Below are positions 25,758-34,626 of a DNA stretch of 64,000 bases, piece by piece. Source of the DNA: Aliishimia sp963922415 (lineage in GTDB: Bacteria; Pseudomonadota; Alphaproteobacteria; Rhodobacterales; Rhodobacteraceae); contig CAWUIP010000005.1 of assembly GCA_963922415.1 (NCBI GenBank), positions 1 through 64,000 of the forward strand, read 5' to 3'. The first letter of the stretch is position 1. Every line of letters begins with the position of its first letter. The notes below the pieces were generated by a model. The model was not told the origin of the DNA. It saw nothing but the letters and a program-made list of their open reading frames with translations, and did not search any database. The position numbers and the translations under genes are program-made.

Positions 25758-27173
25758 ATGTCGGACGAAGGTTATCGGATGGATCCCAAGGACTGGGGCG
25801 CGTTTCGCGCAGAGATGCACGCGCTTTTGGACCGGTGCCTCACAGAGCTAGAGGCCGCGCGCGACCGGCCTTGGACGCCGCTGCCAGGGGGTTATGCAGA
25901 GCAAGTGCGCATCAAAGAGGGCGCGGATGTTATGGCGCGACTGGCCGAGGACGTTCTGCCTTACGGGACCGGCAACACGCATCCGGCCTTTTTCGGTTGG
26001 GTTCATGGAACCGGCCAAGCCTCTGGTCTGGCGGCGGAGTTGGTGGCGGCCACGATGAACGCAAATTGCGGCGGACGCGATCACGGCGCGATCTATGTGG
26101 AGCGCGAAGTGATCCGGTGGCTCGCGCATCACGCGGGGCTGCCCGAAGGCGCGGGCGGGATTTTGACGACAGGTACCTCGCAGGCGACGCTTTATGCCCT
26201 GCACACTGCGCGCCATGCGCGCTTTGGCGATGCTGTGCGCGATGCGGGCACTGCAGGTCTGCCGCCGCTGCGCGTTTATGCAGCGCAAGGGGCCCATTCC
26301 TGCGTGTCGAAGGCCTTGCAAGTGATGGGCCACGGACGACAGGCGGTCGTTTCGGTACCTGTGAATGGCGGCCGCATGGATGTGGAAGCTTTGGCCCGGC
26401 TGATGACGGACGACGCCGCAGACGGACGCGTCCCCTTTGCCGTCGTTGGCACAGCGGGCAGCGTCAACCTGGGCACCTATGATGACCTTGCCGCGATCGC
26501 AGAAATCGCACGGGCGCACGGCGCTTGGTTTCATGTCGATGCGGCTTTTGGCTACTGGATGCGCCTGGCCCCGCCCCCCTGGAACGCGTTGACCGCTGGG
26601 ATGGAGGCCGCCGACAGCGTGGCCCTCGACGGCCACAAGTGGCTTGGCGTGCCCTATGCCTGCGGGGCGTGCCTGGTGCGCAGCGAGGCGGGTCTCCGCG
26701 ACGCCTTTACCGAAGATGCGGACTATCTGGTGCGCGAGGGCAAGGCGCTGGCCGGTGGCGCGTGGTGGCCGACCGAGCATGGCATTGACCTCAGCCGCGG
26801 CTTCACAGCGCTGAAGTTCTGGGCCGCGCTGCAAGCGCATAAGCCCGAGACCATTGGCGCAGTTATTGTCGACAACTGCCGCCAAGCCGCCCTGATGGGC
26901 GCGTTGGCCGAAGCCTCCGACTGGTTGGACCTCGCAGCACCCGTTGTCTCGAACCTTTGCGTGATGCATCCCCGCGCGGGCGATGCTTCGACGCTCGTCG
27001 AGGCGCTCCAGCTTTCGGGGGCCGCTGTCTTCTCAACCACGATGGTGGGGGGGCGCAGTTGCGTGCGGGCGGCCATCGTGAACCACCGCACGACCGAGGC
27101 CACCATTCGCGATTCCATCGCGGCGCTCGAGGCCGAGATACAGCGTGTCAGCGAGGAAAGCCCCGCCACTTAG
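25758..27173 (+). CDS. PLP-dependent group II decarboxylase family protein
   Basis: A 471-residue fold-type I enzyme. PLP signatures: TTGTSQATLYAL (137-148), HVDAAFGYW with Asp261, and SVALDGHKWLGVPYACG with the Schiff-base Lys294. The NTHPAFFGWVHGTG motif near residue 73 is the usual N-terminal substrate loop of aromatic or acidic amino-acid decarboxylases. AAGGAGG (25744-25750) fixes the start at 25758. Substrate not predictable; glutamate, aspartate, cysteate, tyrosine or DOPA types are all possible. Its stop shares bases with the stop of the convergent oxygenase gene. Confidence 0.85.
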   Translation: MSDEGYRMDPKDWGAFRAEMHALLDRCLTELEAARDRPWTPLPGGYAEQVRIKEGADVMARLAEDVLPYGTGNTHPAFFGWVHGTGQASGLAAELVAATMNANCGGRDHGAIYVEREVIRWLAHHAGLPEGAGGILTTGTSQATLYALHTARHARFGDAVRDAGTAGLPPLRVYAAQGAHSCVSKALQVMGHGRQAVVSVPVNGGRMDVEALARLMTDDAADGRVPFAVVGTAGSVNLGTYDDLAAIAEIARAHGAWFHVDAAFGYWMRLAPPPWNALTAGMEAADSVALDGHKWLGVPYACGACLVRSEAGLRDAFTEDADYLVREGKALAGGAWWPTEHGIDLSRGFTALKFWAALQAHKPETIGAVIVDNCRQAALMGALAEASDWLDLAAPVVSNLCVMHPRAGDASTLVEALQLSGAAVFSTTMVGGRSCVRAAIVNHRTTEATIRDSIAALEAEIQRVSEESPAT

Positions 27174-27907
27174 GCGAGCCACGCGTCCACAGTGTCGTAT
27201 TGCGGGCGAAAGAAAACAGTGATGCGGATGTGATCCAGGCCCGTATACGTCCAAGGCGCGGTGCCATGAAGGACAAAGGGATCAAGCAGAAACGCGCCCC
27301 CAAAAGGGATGTGTAGTGGGATCCGCTCACAGGTTTCAAAGATCTCGCGTCGGGCTGCCTGATAGATGTCGGTTATGTCAGCGGTCGCCACATCCTTGCC
27401 CTCCAACGCAGCACGTAAAGCTGCGCGCAATACGTGGTGACTGCCGCGCCAATAGACAGTCGGCGAGGCCCCACTCGTATTCAAAGCGATTCCAAGAACA
27501 TAAGCATGAAACTCCCGCGCATAGCGGCGACGGTCAGGCCCCTCTGGCAAAAGCCCATCCATATGCGCCGCATACCGGTCAACGCGGTAGCGGTGATTGG
27601 CCTCGGACTGGTCCGGATCCGGCTGCGGGTATCCAGGATAGATGACCGACAGTTGCGCCCGGTGGAGCGGCAATTGGGGGATATGTTCATCCCACGGGCC
27701 GCGCAACGGCACGCCACCGATGCGCCCCTCCGCGTCGTTTGGCAGGGCATCGACGCCCACGAACCATGTCAGGCCATGGCGCAAGTTCGCCGCCTGCGCT
27801 TCGGGATCGGCCAAAATGCCGTCGGCCACACTGCGCGCGGCGGATGCCCAGGCAAGCGAGTCACGGGTCGGTTCAAAGATCAGCGCGCCATCAGCCGCGA
27901 GGCTCAT
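27170..27907 (-). CDS. Putative Fe(II)/2-oxoglutarate-type oxygenase
   Basis: A 245-residue protein with a facial-triad pattern: RYAAHMDGL (His115, Asp117), LDPFVLHGTAPW (His214) and HIRITVFFR (Arg228, the likely 2-oxoglutarate anchor). The distance between the motifs fits phytanoyl-CoA-dioxygenase-like or related double-stranded beta-helix oxygenases. I know no characterised member with this exact sequence. The start at 27907 overlaps the stop of the TauE/SafE-type exporter gene (ATGA), so both are coupled. Substrate unknown. Confidence 0.65.
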   Translation of the reverse strand: MSLAADGALIFEPTRDSLAWASAARSVADGILADPEAQAANLRHGLTWFVGVDALPNDAEGRIGGVPLRGPWDEHIPQLPLHRAQLSVIYPGYPQPDPDQSEANHRYRVDRYAAHMDGLLPEGPDRRRYAREFHAYVLGIALNTSGASPTVYWRGSHHVLRAALRAALEGKDVATADITDIYQAARREIFETCERIPLHIPFGGAFLLDPFVLHGTAPWTYTGLDHIRITVFFRPQYDTVDAWLA

Positions 27908-28728
27908 GCCCCAAACGCCTTGCGCAGCATGTTGATCGCAACCAAGGTCAAAAAGATGCCGAAGGCGCGCTTGAGCGGCCCCGCATCCATCACATGCGCA
28001 AGCCGAACGCCCCATGGCGTGGTGATCAGCGTCATGGCAATGACAAGACCAAAGGCCACCAAGTTCACTGCCCCCAGCGTGAGCGGCGGTCGCTGCTCCG
28101 CCGCGATCTCCACCATCAAAAACCCGATGACCGACGGCACTGCAATCACAACGCCAAAGCCCGCCGCCGTGGCAACCGCACGGTGAATGGGTACGTTCAT
28201 CAGGCTCATGAGCGGCACGCCAAAAGACCCGCCGCCAATGCCCATCAGGACCGAGCCAAACCCCATCAGGGGCGATAAGGCGGCCGTGCCTGCGCGCCCC
28301 GGCATCGTATCGCGTAGGCGCCAGTCAGCCCGCCCCAAGAGCATGTAAAGCCCGATGATCATCGCCAAAACGCCAAAAATGCCCTGCAACGTGGTCGAAC
28401 GGAGCGCGGCCGCGACAAGCACGCCTAGAACCGCGCCAATCGCAATCCCTGGCGCCCACCCGCGCAGGATGTCCCAGTCCACCGCGCCCTTTTTGTTGTG
28501 GCTCATCACCGATCTCAACGAGGTCACGATGATCGTCGCCAGCGACGTGGCCAAACACATCTGCATCAGCTGCGGCCCATCATAGCCAAGCGTCTGAAAA
28601 GCATAGAAGAACGCCGGCACCAAGACGATGCCGCCACCCACGCCCAAAAGCCCTGCCAAAACCCCGGCAAACGCACCGATGACCAAGAGCAGCGCGCTCA
28701 TCTGTATCAAAAGACCAATGTCGCCCAT
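27904..28728 (-). CDS. TauE/SafE (TSUP) family exporter
   Basis: A 274-residue membrane protein with eight or so helices and the TSUP repeats GVLAGLLGVGGGIVLVPAFFYAFQTLG (about 20-46) and PLMGFGSVLMGIGGGSFGVPLMSLMNVP (about 153-180). The family moves sulfite, sulfoacetate or other organosulfur/C2 anions. Directly coupled to the oxygenase gene. Upstream is dusA, 30 bp away on the same strand. Confidence 0.88.
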   Translation of the reverse strand: MGDIGLLIQMSALLLVIGAFAGVLAGLLGVGGGIVLVPAFFYAFQTLGYDGPQLMQMCLATSLATIIVTSLRSVMSHNKKGAVDWDILRGWAPGIAIGAVLGVLVAAALRSTTLQGIFGVLAMIIGLYMLLGRADWRLRDTMPGRAGTAALSPLMGFGSVLMGIGGGSFGVPLMSLMNVPIHRAVATAAGFGVVIAVPSVIGFLMVEIAAEQRPPLTLGAVNLVAFGLVIAMTLITTPWGVRLAHVMDAGPLKRAFGIFLTLVAINMLRKAFGA

Positions 28729-28758
28729 CTTCTTCCCACGACCGTTTGTCGCGCAGAC

Positions 28759-29766
28759 CTAGCTTGCTTGACGCGTTTGCGCCAGTGGGTCGATAAATGC
28801 CAGCGCCTCGCGCACCAGATCGGGTCCCGCGCCAGGCCGCGTCGCACCTTCCGAGAGATGCCGCCGCCACGCGCGCGCCCCCGGTCGCCCTGCAAAAAGC
28901 CCCAGCATATGCCGAGTGATCTGATGCAGCTTGCCGCCGCCGGTCAGGTGCGCCTCGATGTATGGTAACATGGCGTGAACCGCGTCTATCGGGTCGCTGT
29001 CCGTCTCACGGCCAAAGATGCGCCGATCTGCTTGGCATAGAATATCTGCAGGCTGGTGATAGGCGGCCCGGCCAATCATGACCCCGTCCAGGCCGCCCTC
29101 CAGAAACGCCTCTGCCGCATCCAGCGAAGCTATGCCACCATTGATCGAGATATGGAGGTTCGGAAAAAGGCCCTTCATCCGCAGCACCAGATCGTAATCC
29201 AACGGCGGGATATCTCGATTTTCCTTCGGGCTGAGCCCCTGCAGCCAAGCCTTGCGCGCGTGGATCGTCACCCGCGCGCACCCGGCGGCGACGATCCGAG
29301 CCAGAAACTCTGGCAGCAGGGCCTCGGGATCTTGGTCATCAACGCCGATGCGGCACTTCACGGTCACATCCACATCCACCGCCGCGCGCATGGCCGCCAC
29401 ACAGTCGGCGACGAGGCCAGGCTTCTCCATCAACACCGCGCCAAAAGCACCCGACTGCACACGGTCCGACGGGCAACCGACGTTGAGGTTGACCTCGACA
29501 TACCCAGCATCCTGCCCCAACCGCGCCGCCTGCGCCAATTCCGCCGGATCCGAGCCGCCAAGTTGCAACGCCACCGGATGCTCGGCCGCACTATGATCCA
29601 ACAAATGCACCGCCCCGCCCCGCACCAAGGCCGCCGCCGTCACCATTTCGGTGTAAAGCAACGCCTCACGGCTCAAAAGCCTGTGCAAATACCGACAATG
29701 GCGATCCGTCCAATCCATCATCGGGGCAACACTAAGGCGGGCGTGGGTTTCGAGGGGTACGGCCAT
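28759..29766 (-). CDS. dusA: tRNA-dihydrouridine synthase A
   Basis: A 335-residue FMN enzyme that reduces U20/U20a in tRNA. The TIM-barrel start LSVAPMMDWTDRHCRYLHRLLS, catalytic Cys in EVNLNVGCPSDRVQSGAFGA, TIHARKAWLQGLSPKENR and INGGIASLDAAEAFL are diagnostic of DusA rather than DusB or DusC. Followed by the TSUP gene 30 bp downstream. Confidence 0.95.
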   Translation of the reverse strand: MAVPLETHARLSVAPMMDWTDRHCRYLHRLLSREALLYTEMVTAAALVRGGAVHLLDHSAAEHPVALQLGGSDPAELAQAARLGQDAGYVEVNLNVGCPSDRVQSGAFGAVLMEKPGLVADCVAAMRAAVDVDVTVKCRIGVDDQDPEALLPEFLARIVAAGCARVTIHARKAWLQGLSPKENRDIPPLDYDLVLRMKGLFPNLHISINGGIASLDAAEAFLEGGLDGVMIGRAAYHQPADILCQADRRIFGRETDSDPIDAVHAMLPYIEAHLTGGGKLHQITRHMLGLFAGRPGARAWRRHLSEGATRPGAGPDLVREALAFIDPLAQTRQAS

Positions 29767-29888
29767 GGCTTGCCCTAGCAGGACCGCTCAACCGCGTCGA
29801 GACCACCTGCGTTGGTCGCGGCTGTCCCGGTCAAACTTTACATAGTTCACGCCGCACATTGTTCATTCATCCACTGTCGCGTAAGTCT

Positions 29889-30866
29889 CTAGGTCGAAAA
29901 ACTGACGATCAAACGCAGAAGCTCAATTTGACTGTTCACTCCGACCTTTTCATAGACCCGCCTGAGATGTGTGCGTGCGGTGTTCTTGGTAACCCCTAAC
30001 TCCTCTGCTGCGTCAGACAGGTCCATTCCTTTGGTGATCATTCTGACCACATCGGTTTGTGCCTTAGAGAGGCCAAAAACCGTCTGAACGACGTCAGTTT
30101 GTGCCGAGAGGTCACCGCTTTGTCCGAACAAAATGTAAACCCGCGCATCTGCGACTTTGACCCAGCAAAGCATTGCGCCGCCGTCGTCGTATTCACCAAT
30201 GACGACAGGGTACTTAACCTCTCCACCACCCGCAGACTTTGCTCGATTGTAGTTTCCAAAAGCGGTCAGTTTATGGGCGCCTGAAATCGCCGCCAGCAAC
30301 TCAGCGCTCCATGCGGCCCTGGAGGCACGGAGGTTACCGTTGCTGACAACAAAGCCTTTGAAAGTTTTCAGTTCCGCCTCAGCGGCAGTGTTAATCCAAA
30401 GCACGCGCCCCTCTACGGAGACCTCAAGCGCCGGTTCCTCTATGTCGCGAAGCGGCTCTGCCCAGCAGCCGTCAAAGAGGATCTGCCATACCCCCTCCTT
30501 GTATTCCAGGAGACGGAAATTGTGCGAATGACTTGGAGTTGCATGTGGATTTGACGCGCGCGCAACGATCTCTTCGTAGGTCGCCCACGCGAGGTTGTCG
30601 CTGACGTGTATATGAAGTTTGTCGAACCGGACGTCCGCCTCGACTGGATCAGGTTCAGCGTCCATTGCGTCAAACACATTTCGGCGAAAATCATCGAATG
30701 ACCGCGCGATCTGCATCGTTCCGCATTCCATGATGCTCTGGAAGCGCGCATCATCGGCCCAACACGTCAGCCAAGTGTCCTTGTCGCGCGCGAGGTAGCT
30801 TGCAATGTCCGTTTCAAGAACGCGCCGGATCGCTGTGCGCGGATCGACGATCACGGTTTCAGACAT
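29889..30866 (-). CDS. LuxR-type regulator with N-terminal SnoaL/NTF2-like domain
   Basis: A 325-residue protein. The first ~125 residues (IASYLARDKDTWLTCWADDARFQSIMECGTMQIARSFDDFRRNVFDAM, ending HNFRLLEYKEGVWQILFDGC) look like a SnoaL/NTF2-like fold. A middle PAS-like segment (about 140-250) follows, and a LuxR HTH at about 262-320 (GLSKAQTDVVRMITKGMDLSDAAEELGVTKNTARTHLRRVYEKVGV). There is no response-receiver or AHL domain. This unusual N-domain suggests ligand sensing. GAGGA, inside the upstream small ORF, is its ribosome site; the upstream stop is 1 nt before its ATG. Confidence 0.8.
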   Translation of the reverse strand: MSETVIVDPRTAIRRVLETDIASYLARDKDTWLTCWADDARFQSIMECGTMQIARSFDDFRRNVFDAMDAEPDPVEADVRFDKLHIHVSDNLAWATYEEIVARASNPHATPSHSHNFRLLEYKEGVWQILFDGCWAEPLRDIEEPALEVSVEGRVLWINTAAEAELKTFKGFVVSNGNLRASRAAWSAELLAAISGAHKLTAFGNYNRAKSAGGGEVKYPVVIGEYDDGGAMLCWVKVADARVYILFGQSGDLSAQTDVVQTVFGLSKAQTDVVRMITKGMDLSDAAEELGVTKNTARTHLRRVYEKVGVNSQIELLRLIVSFST

Positions 30867-30867
30867 T

Positions 30868-31107
30868 CTAAGTCCTCGATGTTTCTTTAGCTGTAGGTAT
30901 GTCAAAAATCCGCGACCGCAAATCGCGAACACCCCGCAAGGCCCGTGCCAGTTTGATGAAGTCACAGACCCTCGCGACCCGTGCCGCAACTCTGCCGGGT
31001 TCCGGACCGGCGAAAAACTCGAAATACGCGTCTTGATCTGCCGTTGCGCGACCCGCGAAGTCGCCATGTGTCTTTGCGTTGCGTGCGATATGTGCCCAGT
31101 TTTCCAT
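30868..31107 (-). CDS. Small hypothetical protein coupled to the LuxR-type regulator
   Basis: A 79-residue frame beginning MENWAHIARNAKTHGDFAG and ending KETSRT. Support: a GGAG 7 nt before the ATG, a stop codon (TAG 30870-30868) 1 nt before the regulator's ATG, and the regulator's ribosome site lying inside its last codons, a classic coupling layout. No family recognised; no membrane segment. It is rich in Ala, Arg and charged residues. It could also be only a translated leader. Confidence 0.5.
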   Translation of the reverse strand: MENWAHIARNAKTHGDFAGRATADQDAYFEFFAGPEPGRVAARVARVCDFIKLARALRGVRDLRSRIFDIPTAKETSRT

Positions 31108-31595
31108 TTAAACGCTCCAAGATTTTGATACTTGGACATCGCTACCAGTGAATGGATCGGGGCCTTGTCACCCGCGCGGACGACATCAGCTGCGAAATCA
31201 GATCACAACCGCATGTTTCGCGCCCAAAAACGACATGTGAGTAGCACTCATCTTAGGTGCCCCGAAAGGGCGGGCGTCCATTTGCGAGGTGTCTGCAACA
31301 GGTCCGCAAGAGCCGGAGGCCGCATGACGATTGAAAATGGCCATCTCGCCGCAACATACGCAGTGCGCCCAACGTTGCAGCGTCCTTTGTCAAGGCCCGA
31401 TGGCGGCAACGTCGTTGACTCGCGTCTGTTTGGTGCCGTATCGCTGCCGACATGGTGAAATTGTTCTTCGCATCGCTGGACTATTATCCTCAGCTTTCAT
31501 AGCTGCGGGACTTTTATCACTGGTTTTCCGCTGCGCCTGACAGCGGTCACCACATGATCGACCTTCTGCCGGGCGGCAAATTCAAAGGTCGATAC
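31108..31595. promoter_or_regulatory. 488-bp divergent spacer without a convincing gene
   Basis: The stretch lies between the small ORF/LuxR unit (leftward) and the TyrA-like gene (rightward). Only short frames without ribosome sites or recognisable protein features occur. It is less GC-rich than most of the window. It should carry promoters for both directions; I could not identify clear -35/-10 or dyad elements. Confidence 0.4.
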
Positions 31596-32408
31596 ATGGA
31601 CAACAATCGCAGCCGTCACGTCACGTCGCTCGGGATCATCGGGTTTGGCGCGTTCGGACAACTTGCCGCCCGTCATCTTGGCAGGCATTTCGAAGTTACC
31701 GCCTATGATCCATCGCCGGATGTCGCCACCATCGCACAGCACCTCAGAGTGCGACTTTCCTCATTACACGCTGTTTGCCAGGCGGATGTGGTCCTCATCG
31801 CGGCGCCTGTACCCGCATTCGAACAAGTCGTCGGCGCGATTGCGGCGTCGTGCAGACCTGGCGCGCTGGTCGTCGATGTTGGTTCAGTCAAAGTTGTTCC
31901 CGCAGAAATTATGCGACGGTTGCTTCCAAAACATGTGGATATTGTCGCCACCCATCCGTTGTTCGGTCCTCAGAGTGCGGCGACGAGCCTAACGGGTTTG
32001 AAAATTGCAATCTGTCCTATCCAAGGAAAGCGACATAGAAGATTGGCTGCATTTCTGCGCAAGGCCCTTGGCTTGACCGTTATTATCACGACACCAGACG
32101 CACACGACCAAGACGTCGCGATCGTTCAAGGGCTCACACACCTGCTTGCCAAAGTGCTGTTCAAAATGGGGCCCCTGCCGACGCGTATGACAACGAAGAG
32201 CTTTGATCTGCTGTGCGAGGCGATTTCAATGGTTCGGCATGATGCGCCAGAAGTGTTCGAAGCGATCGAACGGTCCAATCCCTACGCTGCCTCCGTACGA
32301 CGACAGTTCTTTGATTTGGCCGCACGTTTGAATGTTGAGCTAGAGACAGATGTTAAGTCACCGTCGAACAAGAAAGGCCAGAACCGGGGCATGTCCCGCC
32401 GCCGCTGA
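31596..32408 (+). CDS. Prephenate/arogenate dehydrogenase-like protein
   Basis: A 270-residue protein. N-terminal Rossmann motif LGIIGFGAFGQLAARHLG (about 12-29) and the TyrA motifs DVVLIAAPV, VDVGSVKVVP and VDIVATHPLFGPQS; the C-terminal helical part has QGLTHLLAKVL (normally a dimerisation helix). In tyrosine synthesis the family oxidatively decarboxylates prephenate or arogenate. No other aro/tyr gene is near; it sits between LuxR and AraC regulators. The start at 31596 is chosen from AAAGG upstream; an in-frame ATG at 31554 lacks one. Could be a paralogue in secondary metabolism. Confidence 0.75.
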   Translation: MDNNRSRHVTSLGIIGFGAFGQLAARHLGRHFEVTAYDPSPDVATIAQHLRVRLSSLHAVCQADVVLIAAPVPAFEQVVGAIAASCRPGALVVDVGSVKVVPAEIMRRLLPKHVDIVATHPLFGPQSAATSLTGLKIAICPIQGKRHRRLAAFLRKALGLTVIITTPDAHDQDVAIVQGLTHLLAKVLFKMGPLPTRMTTKSFDLLCEAISMVRHDAPEVFEAIERSNPYAASVRRQFFDLAARLNVELETDVKSPSNKKGQNRGMSRRR

Positions 32409-32488
32409 CGAGACGCAGACGGATCAGTGCCACGCGCGACCGAACATGCTCCGAAAGCATTCTTTGTCAGCACCGTGAGGGAGGTCTT

Positions 32489-33433
32489 TCAGGGTCCTTG
32501 CGCGCGAATACGCGTGTCGCGCGGATGTTCGTGGAACGCTTTTCGATAGTCGGCAGCGAAACGGCCAAGGTGGGAAAACCCTTGGGCGCGTGCAGCCTGG
32601 GCGACAGTGATGTCATTTGCCTGCAGAAGCGCTTGGCGCACATTCTGAAGCCGGACGCGTTTGATGTAGGCGACTGGCGCCTCCCCGACGTAGTCTCGAA
32701 AATGCGATGTGAGAGTTCGTCCCGGTACATCTGCGACCCGCGCGAGCACATCAAGGCTCGGGTTCGTATTCGCATAGGCATGGATATAATCAACGGCGCG
32801 CTTGATGTCGCGGGGGGCCGCCGAGCGAGGCAATCGCCGAACAAAGCCGCGATAGGTGTGACGGCGATGCAGCAGAAGCGCTTCGATGATGTTTTCCAAC
32901 AAATGCTGCGCCTCGCCCGGATCAGCAAGGCTCAGAACCTCTGAAGGCTGTGCATTGGACAAGGCCCAGAGGCGCGATGATACCAACGCATCCGCGACAG
33001 TTGGCCGGCCCAACTCCGCAGTAAACCGAAGGGATGCATCCAAAGTTTCGCCGATGTAGCTTTCTATGAAACGGTTGACTTGAACGCCATCGAGACGAAT
33101 TCCTAGCATTTGGCTTTTGCCCACGAGCTCCATCGGGTCGTCGTCACCCGGCGACGCGGGGCGGCAGGTCTGCGCGCCTATATTTCCGCCATCAAAAAAG
33201 TGCGCCGAGATCCAATAGTGCGGGTTCTCAGACAAGGCGTTGAGCGTGACGTCATGCGAATAGCTGTATCCGTAAAGCCCAAGCGCCGCGCTTTCAAAAA
33301 CATTGGCGCGGGTCGTCATCATTTCGGTCCGATGCACGCGCTGACGCAACGAGAGCCCAAGCTGAAAGTCTGTATGAATTGCTTCGGCGGTTGCGAAATC
33401 TTCGGAATAGAAGAACGGGAAAGACTGAAACAT
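32489..33433 (-). CDS. AraC-family transcriptional regulator
   Basis: A 314-residue protein with a C-terminal AraC double HTH (about 215-310: DIKRAVDYIHAYANTNPSLDVLARVADVPGRTLTSHFRDYVGEAPVAYIKRVRLQNVRQAL then ITVAQAARAQGFSHLGRFAADYRKAFHEHPRD). The N-terminal ~200 residues resemble the AraC_binding_2/FeaR-like effector domain. The start at 33433 (MFQSFPFFYS) is uncertain because no clear ribosome site precedes it; an in-frame start at 33550 would add a basic, unconserved-looking extension. Converges with the TyrA-like gene. Confidence 0.82.
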   Translation of the reverse strand: MFQSFPFFYSEDFATAEAIHTDFQLGLSLRQRVHRTEMMTTRANVFESAALGLYGYSYSHDVTLNALSENPHYWISAHFFDGGNIGAQTCRPASPGDDDPMELVGKSQMLGIRLDGVQVNRFIESYIGETLDASLRFTAELGRPTVADALVSSRLWALSNAQPSEVLSLADPGEAQHLLENIIEALLLHRRHTYRGFVRRLPRSAAPRDIKRAVDYIHAYANTNPSLDVLARVADVPGRTLTSHFRDYVGEAPVAYIKRVRLQNVRQALLQANDITVAQAARAQGFSHLGRFAADYRKAFHEHPRDTRIRAQGP

Positions 33434-33606
33434 GTGTCGACGATAACGGCCAAATCTTGTGGCGCGATACCTTTTGCACCGCTTTCTTGCCAAAAGCGGA
33501 TATTTGCCACCCGATACCGTCTTGCCGGACCTGCCGCGTACTCGCACCATAGCACCAGTTAACCATGCCTGGCTTTGGCCGGGCGGCGTGCTTGGAGATT
33601 TAAGAG

Positions 33607-34626
33607 ATGAATTTTTCTACCACAGCTAAAGTCACCCTTGCCGTTCTACTATTGTCCCCGGCAGTCGGAAGTGCCGCAACGGTCACGCAGCCGTCGATTA
33701 CACTTACGCAATCAACGGCGACTGTCTTTCTGTCGTCAAACGCGGCAGCGCCCACAGATGAAGAACGTGACACAGATGCAAACGTCGCGACAGCATCGCG
33801 CGCAGATCTTGGTGGCTTTGCCAGCGGTGATATAGCGGCAGGCGAATTGAAACTCTCCACATCGACCAATGGTCTGAGAAACAACAGCTTTGCCCCGCTG
33901 AACATCGACGGTCTGGCGGATGTTCAACTTGAGTATGTGTTTAAGAATACCGGATCGGGGTCATTCTTTATCCAACCCGGTGACTTGCGCTACTCGATCG
34001 ATGCGACTTTTCTACGCGCCTACATTGACCCAGACTTCGTGGGCATCGGGACGCAGTCGTTTTCAACTGGCCTGCTTGGCACACTGTCCTTGGCAGGAGC
34101 GAGCAGCGGGAATGGCAGCGTGAATGTGCTCGCGGCAGGGAATGCAAGTGAAGTCACCATTGATGCGAAGCCAAATATTACGCCACCTGTGCCGGACACA
34201 TCGCTTTTCAATGTCATTACCACGGTGTCGCAGGCGGATGGTGACGGTGTTGTGGCCGTGCTGCAAAACAAGGACGCGATTGAGATTCAAGAAGACAAGA
34301 TACTGAGGGTCACTGCATTCCTTCGCGGGACAGCGCTTATGCAGTTCGGTCCGAACTCCACCTGCGCGGGCACCGGCAGTCCCTTTTGCGCGATTGCGGA
34401 CGCGAACTTGGACGATGTCGGCGCATCTGTCTTTTCGCTCAATACCGGGCGGCTTGGCCTGACAGTGCCCGAAGGCACAGTGATCAATGGGTTCAGCACC
34501 ACGCCAACCTGGATCACGACAGCCGGCGCAGACCCTTCCGTCGTGCCCCTGCCGGCGGGTCCGGTCCTCCTGCTGACAGCCATAGGGGGATTGGGTCTGT
34601 TACGCGCGCGCAAGATGCGTCGCTAG
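33607..34626 (+). CDS. VPLPA-CTERM sorting-domain protein (large)
   Basis: A 339-residue exported protein. Signal peptide MNFSTTAKVTLAVLLLSPAVGSAA, a Ser/Thr/Gly-rich beta-type body with one close Cys pair (CAGTGSPFC), and a C-terminal tripartite tail: VPLPAGPVLLLTAIGGLGLL followed by RARKMRR. That tail is the VPLPA variant of the PEP-CTERM signal, processed by an exosortase of the XrtD class in Rhodobacteraceae. The body is of unknown function. Its TAG overlaps the stop of the convergent BKACE gene. Confidence 0.85.
   Translation: MNFSTTAKVTLAVLLLSPAVGSAATVTQPSITLTQSTATVFLSSNAAAPTDEERDTDANVATASRADLGGFASGDIAAGELKLSTSTNGLRNNSFAPLNIDGLADVQLEYVFKNTGSGSFFIQPGDLRYSIDATFLRAYIDPDFVGIGTQSFSTGLLGTLSLAGASSGNGSVNVLAAGNASEVTIDAKPNITPPVPDTSLFNVITTVSQADGDGVVAVLQNKDAIEIQEDKILRVTAFLRGTALMQFGPNSTCAGTGSPFCAIADANLDDVGASVFSLNTGRLGLTVPEGTVINGFSTTPTWITTAGADPSVVPLPAGPVLLLTAIGGLGLLRARKMRR

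Noticed and set aside
31331..31540. 69-residue plus-strand frame upstream of the TyrA-like gene
   Set aside because: No ribosome site and composition unlike a real protein; left as spacer.
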